DNA of 64,000 bases from Variovorax ginsengisoli (GCF_030486595.1 NZ_JAUJZH010000024.1:1-64000); one strand, 5' to 3'. Numbered from the stretch's first letter, positions 52,275 to 62,638 are shown. Made by a program: numbers and translations. The notes: a model not told the origin generated them from the sequence alone.

Positions 52275-54062
52275 TCACTCCAGTGGCGGGGTGGCGCTGA
52301 GCACTTCCTCGATCGTGGTCACGCCTTCGGCGACCCGCAGCGCGCCGGCCAGCCGCAGCGGCCGCATGCCGTCGACCACGGCCTGGCGGCGCAGGCCGAT
52401 GGTGTTCGGTTCCTTGGTGACCAGGGCCTTGAATTCTTCGCTGACGCTCAGCAGTTCGTAGAGGCCCATGCGGCCCATGTAGCCGGTCATGCGGCAGTCA
52501 ACGCAGCCGACCGGCTTGTAGGCCCGCACCGAGCCGCTGATCTGCCAGGGCTTGACGAACTCGGCCAGCTTCTCGCGCGTGACCGTCTCGTCGGGCTGCT
52601 TGCAGTTGGGGCACAGCGTGCGCACCAGGCGCTGCGCCAGCACGCCGAGCATCACCGCGGTGATCAGGTAGGAGGGCACGCCCAGCTCCATCAGCCGCGT
52701 GATCGCGCTCGGCGCGTCGTTGGTGTGCAGGGTGCTGAAGACCAGGTGGCCGGTGAGCGCCGCCTGCACCGCCATCTCGGCGGTGGCGAGGTCGCGGATC
52801 TCGCCGACCATGATGATGTCCGGGTCCTGCCGCATCAGCGCCCGCAGTCCTTCGGTGAAGCCGAAGTCGAGCTGGTGCTGCACCTGGGTCTGGTTGAACG
52901 AGGGCTCGATCATCTCGATCGGGTCCTCGACCGTGCTGACGTTGACCTCCTCGGTCGCGATCCGCTTTAGCGTGGAGTACAGCGTGGTGGTCTTGCCGGA
53001 GCCGGTCGGCCCGGTCACCAGGATGATGCCGTGCGGACGCGTCACGAGCTTCTCCCAGCGCTGGGCGTCGTGCGGGACGAAGCCGAGGGCGTCGAGGTCC
53101 TTGACCGCGGTGTCGGGGTCGAAGATCCGCATCACCATCTTCTCGCCGAAGGCCGTGGGCAAGGTCGACAGCCGCATCTCGACCTCGTCGCCGCGCAGGT
53201 TGCGGGTCTTGATGCGGCCATCGAGCGGACGCCGCTTCTCGACCACGTCCATGCGCCCGAGCAGCTTGATGCGCGCCACCATGGCGTTCAGCACGCCCAT
53301 CGGCATCTGGTAGGCCGGATGCAGCACGCCGTCAATGCGGAAACGGATCATGCCCTGGTCGCGCCTGGGCTCGAGGTGGATGTCGCTGGCCCGCTGGTCG
53401 AAGGCGTACTGCCACAGCCAGTCGACCACCTGCACCACGCTCTGGTCGTTGGCATCGAGCTGCTTGTTGCTCTTGCCGAGCTCGACCAGCTGTTCGAAGC
53501 TGGCGCCGCCGGTGTTGCCGCCGGCCTTCTGCGCCGCGCGCACCGACTTGGCGAGCGAGAAGAACTCGGCCGTGTAGCGCTGGATGTCGGTCGGATTGGC
53601 GACCACCCGCCGCACCGACCGGCGCGACTGGCGCTCGACCTCGGCGATCCAGTCGGTCAGGAAGGGCTCGGCCGTGGCCACCACCACCTCGCTGGCCGTG
53701 ACCTGCACCGGCAGCACCTTGTGCCGCTCGGCGTAGGCCGCGCTCATGGTGTCGGCCACCTTGCCGACGTCGACCTTGAGCGGATCGATGCGCAGGTACG
53801 CCAGCCCGGCCCGGCCGGCCAGCCACTGGGTCAGCATCTCGAGGTCGAGCGGCTTGCCGTCGCTCTCGCGGGTCATCGCGACATTGGCCAGCCGCACCAT
53901 CGGTGGCTGGCGGCTCTCGGCCTGGGCGCAGCGCGCCAGCGTGCGCTTGGCCTCGACCGGCGAGATCAGGCCGTCCTTGGCCAGCCATTCGATCAGGTGG
54001 CGCAGGACCAGGGGCCCTTCGTGGCGGGCGGCATCGGATGCGGTGGCGGGCAAGGCGCTCAT
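52275..54062 (-). CDS. GspE/PilB-type secretion/pilus ATPase, solitary
   Basis: A 595-residue hexameric ATPase of the type II secretion/type IV pilus group. An N-terminal domain (about 15-180, MshEN-like) precedes the motor. Walker A is GPTGSGKTT at about 351-359, the Asp box has TVEDPIEMIEP, Walker B is DPDIIMVGEIRD (413-424), and the His box is LVFSTLHTNDAPSAI. The zinc cysteines are C484, C487, C520 and C523. No other secretion or pilus gene is in the window. The GspE or PilB role cannot be decided; start at 54062. Confidence 0.92.
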   Translation of the reverse strand: MSALPATASDAARHEGPLVLRHLIEWLAKDGLISPVEAKRTLARCAQAESRQPPMVRLANVAMTRESDGKPLDLEMLTQWLAGRAGLAYLRIDPLKVDVGKVADTMSAAYAERHKVLPVQVTASEVVVATAEPFLTDWIAEVERQSRRSVRRVVANPTDIQRYTAEFFSLAKSVRAAQKAGGNTGGASFEQLVELGKSNKQLDANDQSVVQVVDWLWQYAFDQRASDIHLEPRRDQGMIRFRIDGVLHPAYQMPMGVLNAMVARIKLLGRMDVVEKRRPLDGRIKTRNLRGDEVEMRLSTLPTAFGEKMVMRIFDPDTAVKDLDALGFVPHDAQRWEKLVTRPHGIILVTGPTGSGKTTTLYSTLKRIATEEVNVSTVEDPIEMIEPSFNQTQVQHQLDFGFTEGLRALMRQDPDIIMVGEIRDLATAEMAVQAALTGHLVFSTLHTNDAPSAITRLMELGVPSYLITAVMLGVLAQRLVRTLCPNCKQPDETVTREKLAEFVKPWQISGSVRAYKPVGCVDCRMTGYMGRMGLYELLSVSEEFKALVTKEPNTIGLRRQAVVDGMRPLRLAGALRVAEGVTTIEEVLSATPPLE

Positions 54063-54069
54063 GAGGCGG

Positions 54070-54813
54070 TCAACTCTGGGGTTTGAACACCCGCAGCCAC
54101 TTCGGCGCAGGCAGGCCCCAGCGAGTCTGGATGCTTTGGGCCCGGTCGGCAAGCGCGGGACGCTTCGGACGGCTGGCGCTCGCCTGGGCCAGCACCACGG
54201 TGTTGCCCTCGCGCGTCGGCTTGAAGGCCCAGACCGCCTCGGCACCGAAGGCGGCCGTGATCTTCTCGAGACTGCGCTCGTAGCTCGACGAGCGGCCGAA
54301 GAGATTGACCGTCATCGCGCCGTCCTCCGTGAGCAGCGCACGGCAATCGGCATAGAAGGCCTCGCTGTCGAGCACCGGCGCCGCCGCCTCGTGGTCGTAG
54401 AGATCGACCTGGAGTGCGTCGACCGTGCCGTGCCAGCGCGGCTTGCGGATTTCGGCGGCGGCATCGGCGACCACGATCTCGAGCTTGGCGTCGTCGGCCG
54501 GCAGCTTGAACCAGCCGCGGCAGGCGGCCACCACCTGAGGATTGAGTTCGACCGCGGTGGTGCGCATGCGCAGCGTCTTGCGGCAGAACTTGGTCAGGCT
54601 CGCCGCCCCCAGGCCGAGCTGCATCGCATGCAGCTTCGCGACGCTCGCGGGGTCGACGAACAGCAGCCAGGCCATCATGCGCTGCACGTACTCGAGCTCG
54701 ATCTCGAAAGGTGCATCGAGCTTCATCGAGCCCTGCACCCATTCGGTGCCCAGGTGCAGGTAGCGGACGTCGCCCCAGTCGGAGAAATTGACCTCGGGAA
54801 GGGAGAGCTTCAT
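54070..54813 (-). CDS. Spermidine synthase-like methyltransferase-fold protein
   Basis: A 247-residue Rossmann-fold protein related to spermidine synthases. The glycine motif reads QLGLGAASLTKF, followed by TAVELNPQVVAACRGWF (Glu at the cofactor end of beta-2) and ALQVDLYD, where a true spermidine synthase has the catalytic Asp-rich DxTDP. Polyamine-site residues seem absent, so enzymatic activity is unlikely to be spermidine synthesis. It overlaps the DNA-glycosylase gene by ATGA and precedes the GspE-like gene. Confidence 0.8.
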   Translation of the reverse strand: MKLSLPEVNFSDWGDVRYLHLGTEWVQGSMKLDAPFEIELEYVQRMMAWLLFVDPASVAKLHAMQLGLGAASLTKFCRKTLRMRTTAVELNPQVVAACRGWFKLPADDAKLEIVVADAAAEIRKPRWHGTVDALQVDLYDHEAAAPVLDSEAFYADCRALLTEDGAMTVNLFGRSSSYERSLEKITAAFGAEAVWAFKPTREGNTVVLAQASASRPKRPALADRAQSIQTRWGLPAPKWLRVFKPQS

Positions 54814-55343
54814 GGGATGACCAGGTACCTTTCAAAGACTTCGCGCCAGGCCTCGACCTTGCGGTCGAAGGACCAGCTCGCATTGGCCGCACTCGACGAT
54901 GGCAGCCGGTACACCGGCACGCCCAGCGCCTGCGTGTGCCGCGCATGCCGGAAACTCTCTGCGCCGTTGTGTGCGATGGCGGCCAGCCGGGGCAGCCGCA
55001 GGCTCGATATGTCGTTCGCGACCGGGTCGCGGATGGCCGAATCGAGGCTGCCTTCGCGTTCGCAGCTGGCATAGACATCCCACACCCCCAGGCCGCGGTC
55101 GAGCAGCCAGGCGCTACGCTTTTCATAGCTGTCTTCGCCCGCTGGCAGCGGCTTTCCGGACCACAGCGCCTGCAAAATCTTCCAGAAATGATTCTGCGGG
55201 TGCGCATAATACCGCTGCTGCGCGATCGACCGGGCTCCAGGAAAGCTGCCGAGGATCAACAAGGCGGTGTTCCCGGAAACGATTGGCGCGAGCCCCGTGA
55301 GCACGGCCTTGGCGTCGCCTGGGCGCGAGACCGGCTTATTCAT
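54810..55343 (-). CDS. DNA-deoxyinosine (hypoxanthine) glycosylase, UDG family 6-like
   Basis: A 177-residue base-excision repair enzyme. The motif GSFPGARSIAQQRYYAHPQNHFW (about 32-54) is that of the family 6 hypoxanthine-DNA glycosylases, which remove deaminated adenine. The C-terminal LPSSSAANASW segment is the second UDG-fold motif. It is coupled to the spermidine-synthase-like gene. The start MNKPVSRPG is at the family position. Confidence 0.9.
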   Translation of the reverse strand: MNKPVSRPGDAKAVLTGLAPIVSGNTALLILGSFPGARSIAQQRYYAHPQNHFWKILQALWSGKPLPAGEDSYEKRSAWLLDRGLGVWDVYASCEREGSLDSAIRDPVANDISSLRLPRLAAIAHNGAESFRHARHTQALGVPVYRLPSSSAANASWSFDRKVEAWREVFERYLVIP

Positions 55344-55396
55344 AACGACGAACGCTGCACGGCTGGCCGAAGCATCGGCGCCTGCGAGGAGAAGAA

Positions 55397-56227
55397 ATGA
55401 ATACGGAAGCGATCTGGATTTTCCTGACGACGCAAGGCGTGGATTTTGGCCTGAAAGTGATCGGCGCCCTGATCGCCTGGGCCGTCGGCCGCTGGCTGAT
55501 CGGCCTGGCGCAGCGCTTGGTCGCCAAGGCCCTGGAGCGCGGCAAGCGGATGGATCCCACCCTGAGCCACTACCTGGTCTCGATCCTCGGCGTGCTGCTC
55601 AACATCGTCCTGATACTTTCGATTCTCGACATGTTCGGCGTGCGCACCACCTCGTTCGCGGTGCTGCTGGCCGGCGCCGGACTGGCGATCGGCACCGCCT
55701 GGGGCGGCCTGCTGACGCATTTCGCCGCCGGGGTGTTCCTGCAGGTGCTGCGGCCCTACCGGGTCGGCGACTTCGTCACGGTGGGCGGCAGCATCACCGG
55801 CACCGTCAAGGAACTGGGACTGTTCGGCACCACCCTGATCACGCCCGACAACGTGATCACCACGGTGGGCAACAACAAGGTGCTCTCGGACCCGATCCAG
55901 AACTTCAGCCAGCTGCCGTTCCGCCGGGTCGACGTCACCGCCAAGATCGCCAACGGCGTCGACCCCGTCCAGGCCATCGCGCTGCTCAAGGAAGCAGTGA
56001 GCCGGATCGCCAACGTCTCGACCGAGCAGCCGCCGGATGTCGAGATCCTGCAGTTCACGCCCGAAGGGCCGCTGCTGGCGGTCCGGCCCTACACTCACAC
56101 CGACCACTACTGGCAGGTGTACTTCGACACCCACAAGGCGATCGTCAGCACCTTCGGCACCGCCGGCTATCCGACGCCCGAGACGCCGCTGGTCCACCGC
56201 ACCGTCGCGCCGCCGGCCACCGCGTGA
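55397..56227 (+). CDS. MscS-family mechanosensitive channel
   Basis: A 276-residue small-conductance channel. Three membrane segments (about 17-38, 60-80, 86-108) lead into the pore helix AGAGLAIGTAWGGLLTHFAAGVFLQ, followed by the beta domain RPYRVGDFVTVGG and the cytoplasmic cage. Length and order match E. coli MscS (286). Releases solutes on hypo-osmotic shock. A bidirectional terminator follows. Confidence 0.95.
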   Translation: MNTEAIWIFLTTQGVDFGLKVIGALIAWAVGRWLIGLAQRLVAKALERGKRMDPTLSHYLVSILGVLLNIVLILSILDMFGVRTTSFAVLLAGAGLAIGTAWGGLLTHFAAGVFLQVLRPYRVGDFVTVGGSITGTVKELGLFGTTLITPDNVITTVGNNKVLSDPIQNFSQLPFRRVDVTAKIANGVDPVQAIALLKEAVSRIANVSTEQPPDVEILQFTPEGPLLAVRPYTHTDHYWQVYFDTHKAIVSTFGTAGYPTPETPLVHRTVAPPATA

Positions 56228-56252
56228 AAAAACCCGCCGCGGCGGGTTTTTT
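56227..56252. terminator. Bidirectional terminator of mscS and the small LEA-like gene
   Basis: CCCGCCGCGGCGGG is a perfect palindrome flanked by six A and six T. Shared by the convergent mscS and the LEA-like gene. Confidence 0.9.
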
Positions 56253-56273
56253 ATTTGAGGCCGGGCGAGCCGC

Positions 56274-56642
56274 TCAGGGCTTCTTGGCGGCTTCGTTCTG
56301 CTCCGTGCCGGGGATCTTCTCGCCGATCTTGTTGCCCACCTTGCGAGTGCCCGCGGCCGCATCGCTGGCCACGTTGTCGACTGCCTTGCCGGTCGCCTTG
56401 GCGCCCTTCTCGGTGGCCTTCACGGCCTTCTTGGTGCCGTGCTTGGTCGCGTCCCAGGCTTTTTCGGAACCCTGCTTGGTCGCGTCCCAGGCCTTCTCGG
56501 TGTCCTTCTTGGTGGCGTCCCAGGCCTTCTCGCCTGCGTTCTCGGCCTTCTGGGTGGTGGTCTGCGCGAACGCCGCGCCGCCGATGCAGGCGAGCGCCAG
56601 GGCCAGCGCGGCCGGCAGGGTACGAACGATGGATGAATTCAT
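56274..56642 (-). CDS. Small secreted protein with 11-residue LEA-like repeats
   Basis: A 122-residue exported protein. A signal peptide ends at AFA (about residue 26). The mature part carries 11-residue repeats: KAWDATKKDTE (39-49), KAWDATKQGSE (50-60), KAWDATKHGTK (61-71), KAVKATEKGAK (72-82), and a degenerate fifth (83-93). Alternating hydrophobic and charged positions with 11-mer period is that of group 3 LEA desiccation proteins. Function is inferred. An AAGGAG ribosome-binding site precedes the chosen ATG. Confidence 0.85.
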   Translation of the reverse strand: MNSSIVRTLPAALALALACIGGAAFAQTTTQKAENAGEKAWDATKKDTEKAWDATKQGSEKAWDATKHGTKKAVKATEKGAKATGKAVDNVASDAAAGTRKVGNKIGEKIPGTEQNEAAKKP

Positions 56643-56766
56643 GGGAAAGCTCCTTGTATGAGTTGGAGTGACTGGCTTGCCACAGTCATGCAACGGGTGC
56701 ACGGGGCCAAAGGATGACACCAAAAACAGCTGTCGCACAGGGCCCGGGCCAAATCGGGACCTTCGC

Positions 56767-57627
56767 CTACGTGCGGTCCGGCCGGTCGGCCGACAGGCCG
56801 ATCAGCGGCTGCAGACGCGGCAGGGAGGCGGCGGCGTTGCGCGTCGTCGCTTCCGCCAGGGCGGCCATTTCGATCCCGCGCAGGCCCGCCACCACCTCCG
56901 CGATGCGCGGCAGTTCGCCGGGCTCGTTGCGCCCCTGCGGTTCGCCTGCGTCCCGCTGCGCCTGCGTCCGGTAGAGCCAGTGCGGCTGGATGTCGGGCGC
57001 GTCGGTCTCCAGCACGATCGCCTCCAATGGCAGCGTGGCGGCGAGCCGACGCAGCTGGAGGGCGCGCTCGAAGGTCACGGCACCGCCGAAGCCCAGCTTC
57101 AGCCCCAGGTCGATGCACGCCTGGGCCTGCTGCTCGCTGCCGTTGAATGCATGCGCGATGCCTTGCCAGCGCTGACCGGGCGCCACCTGGCGCAGGTGCT
57201 TGAGCACCTTGTCCACCGAACGGCGGACATGCATGATCACCGGCAGCCCGTGCTTGCGCGCCAGTTGCAACTGAGTGTGAAAGAAGCGCTCCTGCTTGCC
57301 GGCGTCCAGGCCAGGAACGAAGTCGTCGAGGCCGATTTCGCCTACTGCCACCAGACGCGGGTCGTCGCGACGGCGGCCCAGTTCGTCGTCGAGCAGCGCC
57401 AGGTCCTCGTCGCGCGCGCCGTCGGTGCACAGCGGATGGATGCCGAGCGCGTAGGCGTCGCCCTGCAGGTGCGCGAGTTCGCGCACCGCCGCGAAGTTGA
57501 ACGCGGCCACCGCGGGAATCACGCAGAACCCGACGCCGACCTGACTTGCGCGGGCCCGGATGCGGGGCATTTCCGCTCCGAATTCCGGCGCATCGAGGTG
57601 GCAGTGGGTGTCGACGAAGAAGGGCAT
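56767..57627 (-). CDS. tatD: TatD-family hydrolase
   Basis: A 286-residue metal-dependent hydrolase, cytoplasmic, of the TatD/YcfH group (DNase activity known in some members). The metal motif DTHCHLD is at 6-12. GEIGLDD and the later HAFNGS and ETDAPDIQP segments are the other ligands. The start at MPFFVD was chosen; nine further upstream residues are possible. It is divergent from the protease gene. Confidence 0.93.
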   Translation of the reverse strand: MPFFVDTHCHLDAPEFGAEMPRIRARASQVGVGFCVIPAVAAFNFAAVRELAHLQGDAYALGIHPLCTDGARDEDLALLDDELGRRRDDPRLVAVGEIGLDDFVPGLDAGKQERFFHTQLQLARKHGLPVIMHVRRSVDKVLKHLRQVAPGQRWQGIAHAFNGSEQQAQACIDLGLKLGFGGAVTFERALQLRRLAATLPLEAIVLETDAPDIQPHWLYRTQAQRDAGEPQGRNEPGELPRIAEVVAGLRGIEMAALAEATTRNAAASLPRLQPLIGLSADRPDRT

Positions 57628-57714
57628 CGCGAGATGATGCCCGAAGGGATGCAAGGCCGCGGAAAGCGTGCTACCGTGATTGCTACGCCGACTCTCTTTT
57701 GCCCGGAGGTGCCC

Positions 57715-58692
57715 ATGCGCAGGCCTGCTTTCTACAGCCGCTCACCCCGAGGGCCGCAGGATGCGGCCGCACCCGGTGCGTCCGCCGAGGTCGAGTCGGC
57801 CCAGGCCCCGACGAAGACGCCCCGGCCGCCCTGGCAACCGGGCCGGCGCAGTTTCGGCATGCTCCTCGCCATGATCGTCGCCATGGGCGGCACCGGCGCC
57901 TACCTGTGGCCCCGCCATGGCGCGCAGGCGCTGACCCAGAAGGACATCGACGCGGCCGTGCTGCGCACCCTGCAGACCCAGTCCCTGCCCTCGCCCGCGG
58001 CCCGGGCGGCAGAGATCATCCGCCCCTCCGTGGTGCGCGTGGTGGGCTACGGCACCGAAAAGACCACGCCCGAGGCCAAGACCGAGAAGCGCGGCCGCAA
58101 CATGGCCAAGGGCAAGCCGCCCGAAGCCACCGACGAAGTGCCCGGCAAGCAGATCGAGCGCGGCGTCGGCACCGGCGTAGTGATCGTCGACAAGGGCGTG
58201 ATCCTGACCAACCTCCACGTGGTCGCGGGCGCCGAGAGCATCCGCGTCACCTTCGCCGACGGCCTCGAATCGCCGGCCACCATCACCGCCCTGCAGCCCG
58301 AGAACGACCTGGCCGTGCTGCAGGCGCAGAAGCTGCCCGACGACCTGATCCCGGCCACCATGCGCTCGACCGCCGACCTGATGCCCGGCGACCAGGTGGT
58401 GGCGGTCGGCTTCCCCTTCGGCATCGGCCCGTCGGTCTCGGCCGGCGTGGTGTCCGGCCTCAACCGCTCCTTCCGCTCGCCCGAAGGCAAGCAGGAACTC
58501 GGCAACCTGATCCAGTTCGATGCGGCCGCCAACCCCGGCAACTCGGGCGGCCCGCTGATCAACATGGACGGCGAGGTGCTCGGCATCGTGACCGCCATCC
58601 TGAACCCGACCCAGCAGCGCACCTTCATCGGCATCGGTTTCGCGGTGCCGATCGAGAACGCCGCCACCGCCGCCGGCTCGCCACCCTTCTGA
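57715..58692 (+). CDS. Membrane-anchored trypsin-like serine protease without PDZ
   Basis: A 325-residue protein. A Pro/Ala-rich N-terminus, one membrane segment (about 48-64) and a trypsin-like domain. The triad is H168 (LTNLHVV), D198 (ENDLAVL) and S277 (NPGNSGGP). It resembles the HtrA/DegP protease domain but ends without a PDZ domain. GGAGG lies five bases before the ATG, fixing the start. It is upstream of moxR by 33 bases, so it is possibly co-transcribed with the MoxR module. Confidence 0.88.
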   Translation: MRRPAFYSRSPRGPQDAAAPGASAEVESAQAPTKTPRPPWQPGRRSFGMLLAMIVAMGGTGAYLWPRHGAQALTQKDIDAAVLRTLQTQSLPSPAARAAEIIRPSVVRVVGYGTEKTTPEAKTEKRGRNMAKGKPPEATDEVPGKQIERGVGTGVVIVDKGVILTNLHVVAGAESIRVTFADGLESPATITALQPENDLAVLQAQKLPDDLIPATMRSTADLMPGDQVVAVGFPFGIGPSVSAGVVSGLNRSFRSPEGKQELGNLIQFDAAANPGNSGGPLINMDGEVLGIVTAILNPTQQRTFIGIGFAVPIENAATAAGSPPF

Positions 58693-58725
58693 TCCCATCG
58701 ACCCTCACCGATGAAAGCGCCCACC

Positions 58726-59716
<991 letters not shown>

Positions 59717-59736
<20 letters not shown>

Positions 59737-60709
59737 GCGCGGCAAAGCCGCGAACGACGAGCGGCTCGCGGCGGTCGAGGCCGCGGCCAGCGGCGTCGAG
59801 CGGGCGCTGCGCCGCCTCGAATGGACAGTGATCCGCCGGCTCGATGGCCTGCTGCAGGGCGACTACCGCACCTTGATGCGCGGCACCGGCCTGGACCTGG
59901 CGGACCTGCGCGAGTATCAGCACCACGACGACGTGCGCCACATCGACTGGAACGTCACGGCGCGGCTGCAGACGCCGCACGTGCGCGTCTTCACCGAAGA
60001 CCGCGAGATGGCGGCCTGGTTCGTGCTGGACCTGAGCCGCTCGGTCGACTTCGGTTCCGGCGTCAGGGCCAAGCGGGAGATCTCCGCCGGCTTCGTCGGC
60101 GTCATCGCACGCCTGCTCACGCGCCACGGCAACAGGGTCGGGGCGATGGTCTACGGCAACGACGTCGAAGCCGTCATTCCGCCGCGCACCGGCCGGCGCC
60201 ATGTGCTGCACCTGCTGCATGCGATGGAGCGCCGCTCGGCCGAGCGCGTGCCCGACCAGAAGGGCATGACCCGGCTGGCCGACCTGCTCAAGTCCGCCGC
60301 CGTGCTGATCCCGCGCCGCTCGACGGTGTTCGTGGTCTCCGATTTCGTCACCGAGCCCGGGTGGGAGCGGGCGCTGTCGCACCTGGTCCAGCGCCACGAC
60401 GTGGTCGCCGTGCGCCTGTTCGACCCGCTCGAGCTCGAGCTGCCCGACCTCGGCCTGGTGCCGCTGCGCGATGCCGAGACCGGCGAGCAGCTGTGGGTCG
60501 ACACGCATGACGCGGGCTTTCGCAAGCGCTTCGCGCGCATCGCCGCCGAGCGCGAAGCCGCCCTGCGCGAAGCGCTGGCCAAGATCGGAGTCGACGCGCT
60601 CGAGCTCTCGACCGCGGACGACCTGGTCGAAGCCATCGTGCGCTTCGCGGACATGCGCAAGCGCCGCGTCAGGCGCGGACAATCGAACTCCAAGATGGTG
60701 GCCGCATGA
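59717..60709 (+). CDS. DUF58-domain protein of the MoxR module
   Basis: A 330-residue soluble protein. The DUF58 motif GDYRTLMRGTGLDLADLREYQHHDDVRHIDWNVTARL is at about 48-84, followed by a VWA-like domain (VLDLSRSVDFGS has only part of the MIDAS). It is the standard middle partner of MoxR-DUF58-VWA modules. It overlaps moxR by 20 bases and the VWA gene by ATGA. Confidence 0.93.
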
Positions 60710-61746
60710 ACTTCCTCTGGCCTCAATTTCTCTGGCTGCTGCTGGCGCTCCCGCTGCTGGTGCTGCTGTACCTCTGGCTGATCCGGCGCAAGAAGAAGCT
60801 GGCGCTGCGATTCGCCAGCCTGTCGATCGTGCGCGAGGCCATGAGCGCCGGCCAGAGCGTGCGGCGCCACATCCCGCCGCTGCTGTTCCTGCTGGCCCTG
60901 ACCGCGATGCTGATCGCCGCCGCGCGGCCGATGGCGGTGGTGGTGCTGCCGTCGAACCAGCAGACCATCATCCTCGCGATGGACGTGTCGGGCAGCATGC
61001 GCGCGGCCGACGTCCAGCCGAACCGGCTGGTGGCCGCCCAGGAGGCGGCCAAGAGCTTCCTGAAGGAACTGCCGCGCACCGTCAAGGTCGGCATCGTCGC
61101 CTTCGCGGGCAGCGCGCAGGTGGCGCAGCTGCCGACCACCAACCGCGACGACCTGGTGACCGCGATCGACTCCTTCCAGCTGCAGCGCGCCACCGCCACC
61201 GGCAATGCGATCGTGGTGTCGCTCGCCACGCTGTTCCCCGACGCCGGCATCGACATCTCCGACTTCTCGCCCAAGAGCCGCCAGACCGGCGTCGCCATCG
61301 ACCGCGCCGGCAAGCCGCCGCCGAAGGAGTTCACGCCGGTTGCGCCGGGCTCCTACACCTCGGCGGCGATCATCATGCTGACCGACGGCCAGCGCACCAC
61401 CGGCGTCGATCCGCTCGATGCGGCCAAGGTGGCGGCCGAGCGCGGCGTGCGCGTCTACACGGTCGGCATCGGCACGGTCGACGGCGAGACCATCGGCTTC
61501 GAGGGCTGGTCGATGCGGGTGCGCCTCGACGAGGAAACGCTCAAGGCGATCGCCAACAAGACCTCCGCCGAGTACTTCTATGCCGGCACCGCCAACGACC
61601 TCAAGAAGGTCTACAACACGCTGAGCTCGCGGCTCACGGTCGAGAAGAAAGAGACCGAGATCTCCGCCCTGTTCGCGATGGGCGCCGCCGCGCTGGCACT
61701 GCTGTCGGCCGGCCTGTCGCTGCTCTGGTTCAACCGCATCCTGTAG
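60706..61746 (+). CDS. VWA-domain membrane protein of the MoxR module (BatA/BatB-like)
   Basis: A 346-residue protein. Two N-terminal membrane segments (about 8-26 and 57-74) precede a VWA domain with MIDAS DVSGS (93-97), TxxxD-type residues and TDG (IMLTDGQRTTG). A C-terminal membrane helix (about 323-341) ends the protein. This is the BatA/B-like partner of MoxR. It overlaps the DUF58 gene as ATGA. Confidence 0.93.
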   Translation: MNFLWPQFLWLLLALPLLVLLYLWLIRRKKKLALRFASLSIVREAMSAGQSVRRHIPPLLFLLALTAMLIAAARPMAVVVLPSNQQTIILAMDVSGSMRAADVQPNRLVAAQEAAKSFLKELPRTVKVGIVAFAGSAQVAQLPTTNRDDLVTAIDSFQLQRATATGNAIVVSLATLFPDAGIDISDFSPKSRQTGVAIDRAGKPPPKEFTPVAPGSYTSAAIIMLTDGQRTTGVDPLDAAKVAAERGVRVYTVGIGTVDGETIGFEGWSMRVRLDEETLKAIANKTSAEYFYAGTANDLKKVYNTLSSRLTVEKKETEISALFAMGAAALALLSAGLSLLWFNRIL

Positions 61747-61755
61747 GGACGACGG

Positions 61756-62514
61756 ATGTTCGATCTCGCGGGCAAGGTCGCGCTCGTCACGGGCGGCAAT
61801 GGCGGCATCGGCCTCGGCATGGGGCTGGGCCTGGCCAGGGCGGGTGCGCGCGTCGTGGTGGCGGCGCGCAATGCGCAGAAATCGGCAGCGGCCGTCGAAA
61901 CCTTGAAGACGGCGGGCAGCGACAGCTTCGCGCTCGAGGCCGACGTGACGAACGAAGCCTCGGTGGCGGCGCTTTTCGAGCAGCTTGCGGCACGCTGCGG
62001 CCGGCTCGACATCCTGGTCAACAACGCCGGCACGACGGTGCGCAAGCCCGTGGACCAGCTCGCGCTGGCCGAGTGGCACCAGGTGATGGACACCAACCTG
62101 ACGAGCGCCTTCCTGTGCTGCCGGGCCGCGCATCCGCACCTCCGGGCGGCCGGCGGCGGCAAGATCATCAACATCGGCTCGATGATGTCGATCTTCGGCG
62201 CGCCGTATGCGCCGGCCTACGGCGCGAGCAAGGGCGGCATCGTGCAGCTCACCCGCGCGATGGCCGCGTCGTGGGCGGCCGACGGCATCCAGGTCAACGC
62301 GGTGCTGCCGGGCTGGATCCAGACCGACCTGACCGATGGCGCGCGGGCCCAGGTGCCGGGACTCAGCGAACGGGTGGTGGCCCGCACCGCGGCCGGCCGC
62401 TGGGGCCGGCCCGAAGACCTGGCGGGCATCGCGGTGTTCCTCGCCAGCGCGGCGTCGGACTTCGTGACCGGCACCGCGATCCCGGTCGACGGCGGCTACT
62501 CGATCGCGGCATAG
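61756..62514 (+). CDS. SDR-family oxidoreductase
   Basis: A 252-residue classical short-chain dehydrogenase. The cofactor motif is TGGNGGIGLGM, NNAG at about 89-92, catalytic Ser in NIGSMMS, YGASK, and the end VTGTAIPVDGGYS. FabG/glucose-dehydrogenase-like; the substrate is unknown. Nine bases after the VWA gene, but it may rather belong with the downstream decarboxylase-like/transport genes. Confidence 0.93.
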   Translation: MFDLAGKVALVTGGNGGIGLGMGLGLARAGARVVVAARNAQKSAAAVETLKTAGSDSFALEADVTNEASVAALFEQLAARCGRLDILVNNAGTTVRKPVDQLALAEWHQVMDTNLTSAFLCCRAAHPHLRAAGGGKIINIGSMMSIFGAPYAPAYGASKGGIVQLTRAMAASWAADGIQVNAVLPGWIQTDLTDGARAQVPGLSERVVARTAAGRWGRPEDLAGIAVFLASAASDFVTGTAIPVDGGYSIAA

Positions 62515-62536
62515 GGCCGGGGGCCCTCGCGGCCGG

Positions 62537-62555
62537 GCATCGGAAAAGCCGATGC
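62537..62555 (+). terminator. Possible terminator/hairpin after SDR
   Basis: GCATCGG-AAAAG-CCGATGC, 23 bases after the SDR stop. A weak T-tract follows only some distance on, so termination is uncertain. Confidence 0.4.
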
Positions 62556-62638
62556 AGCTGCAAGGAAAAGGCGACTTTCTAGCGCGGCGCCGCGCCCACA
62601 TCATCGACTCCATCGCATAAGCAATGGAGTTGGACGAG

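Noticed and set aside
54070..54813. True spermidine synthase (speE)
   Set aside because: The Asp-rich catalytic motif and polyamine-site residues are not seen; only the fold resemblance remains.
56274..56642. Histone H1-like DNA-binding protein
   Set aside because: The Lys/Ala-rich repeats recall such proteins, but a clear signal peptide and acidic residues in each repeat argue against it.
57715..58692. DegP/HtrA chaperone-protease
   Set aside because: The protease domain is similar, but there is no PDZ domain before the stop codon.
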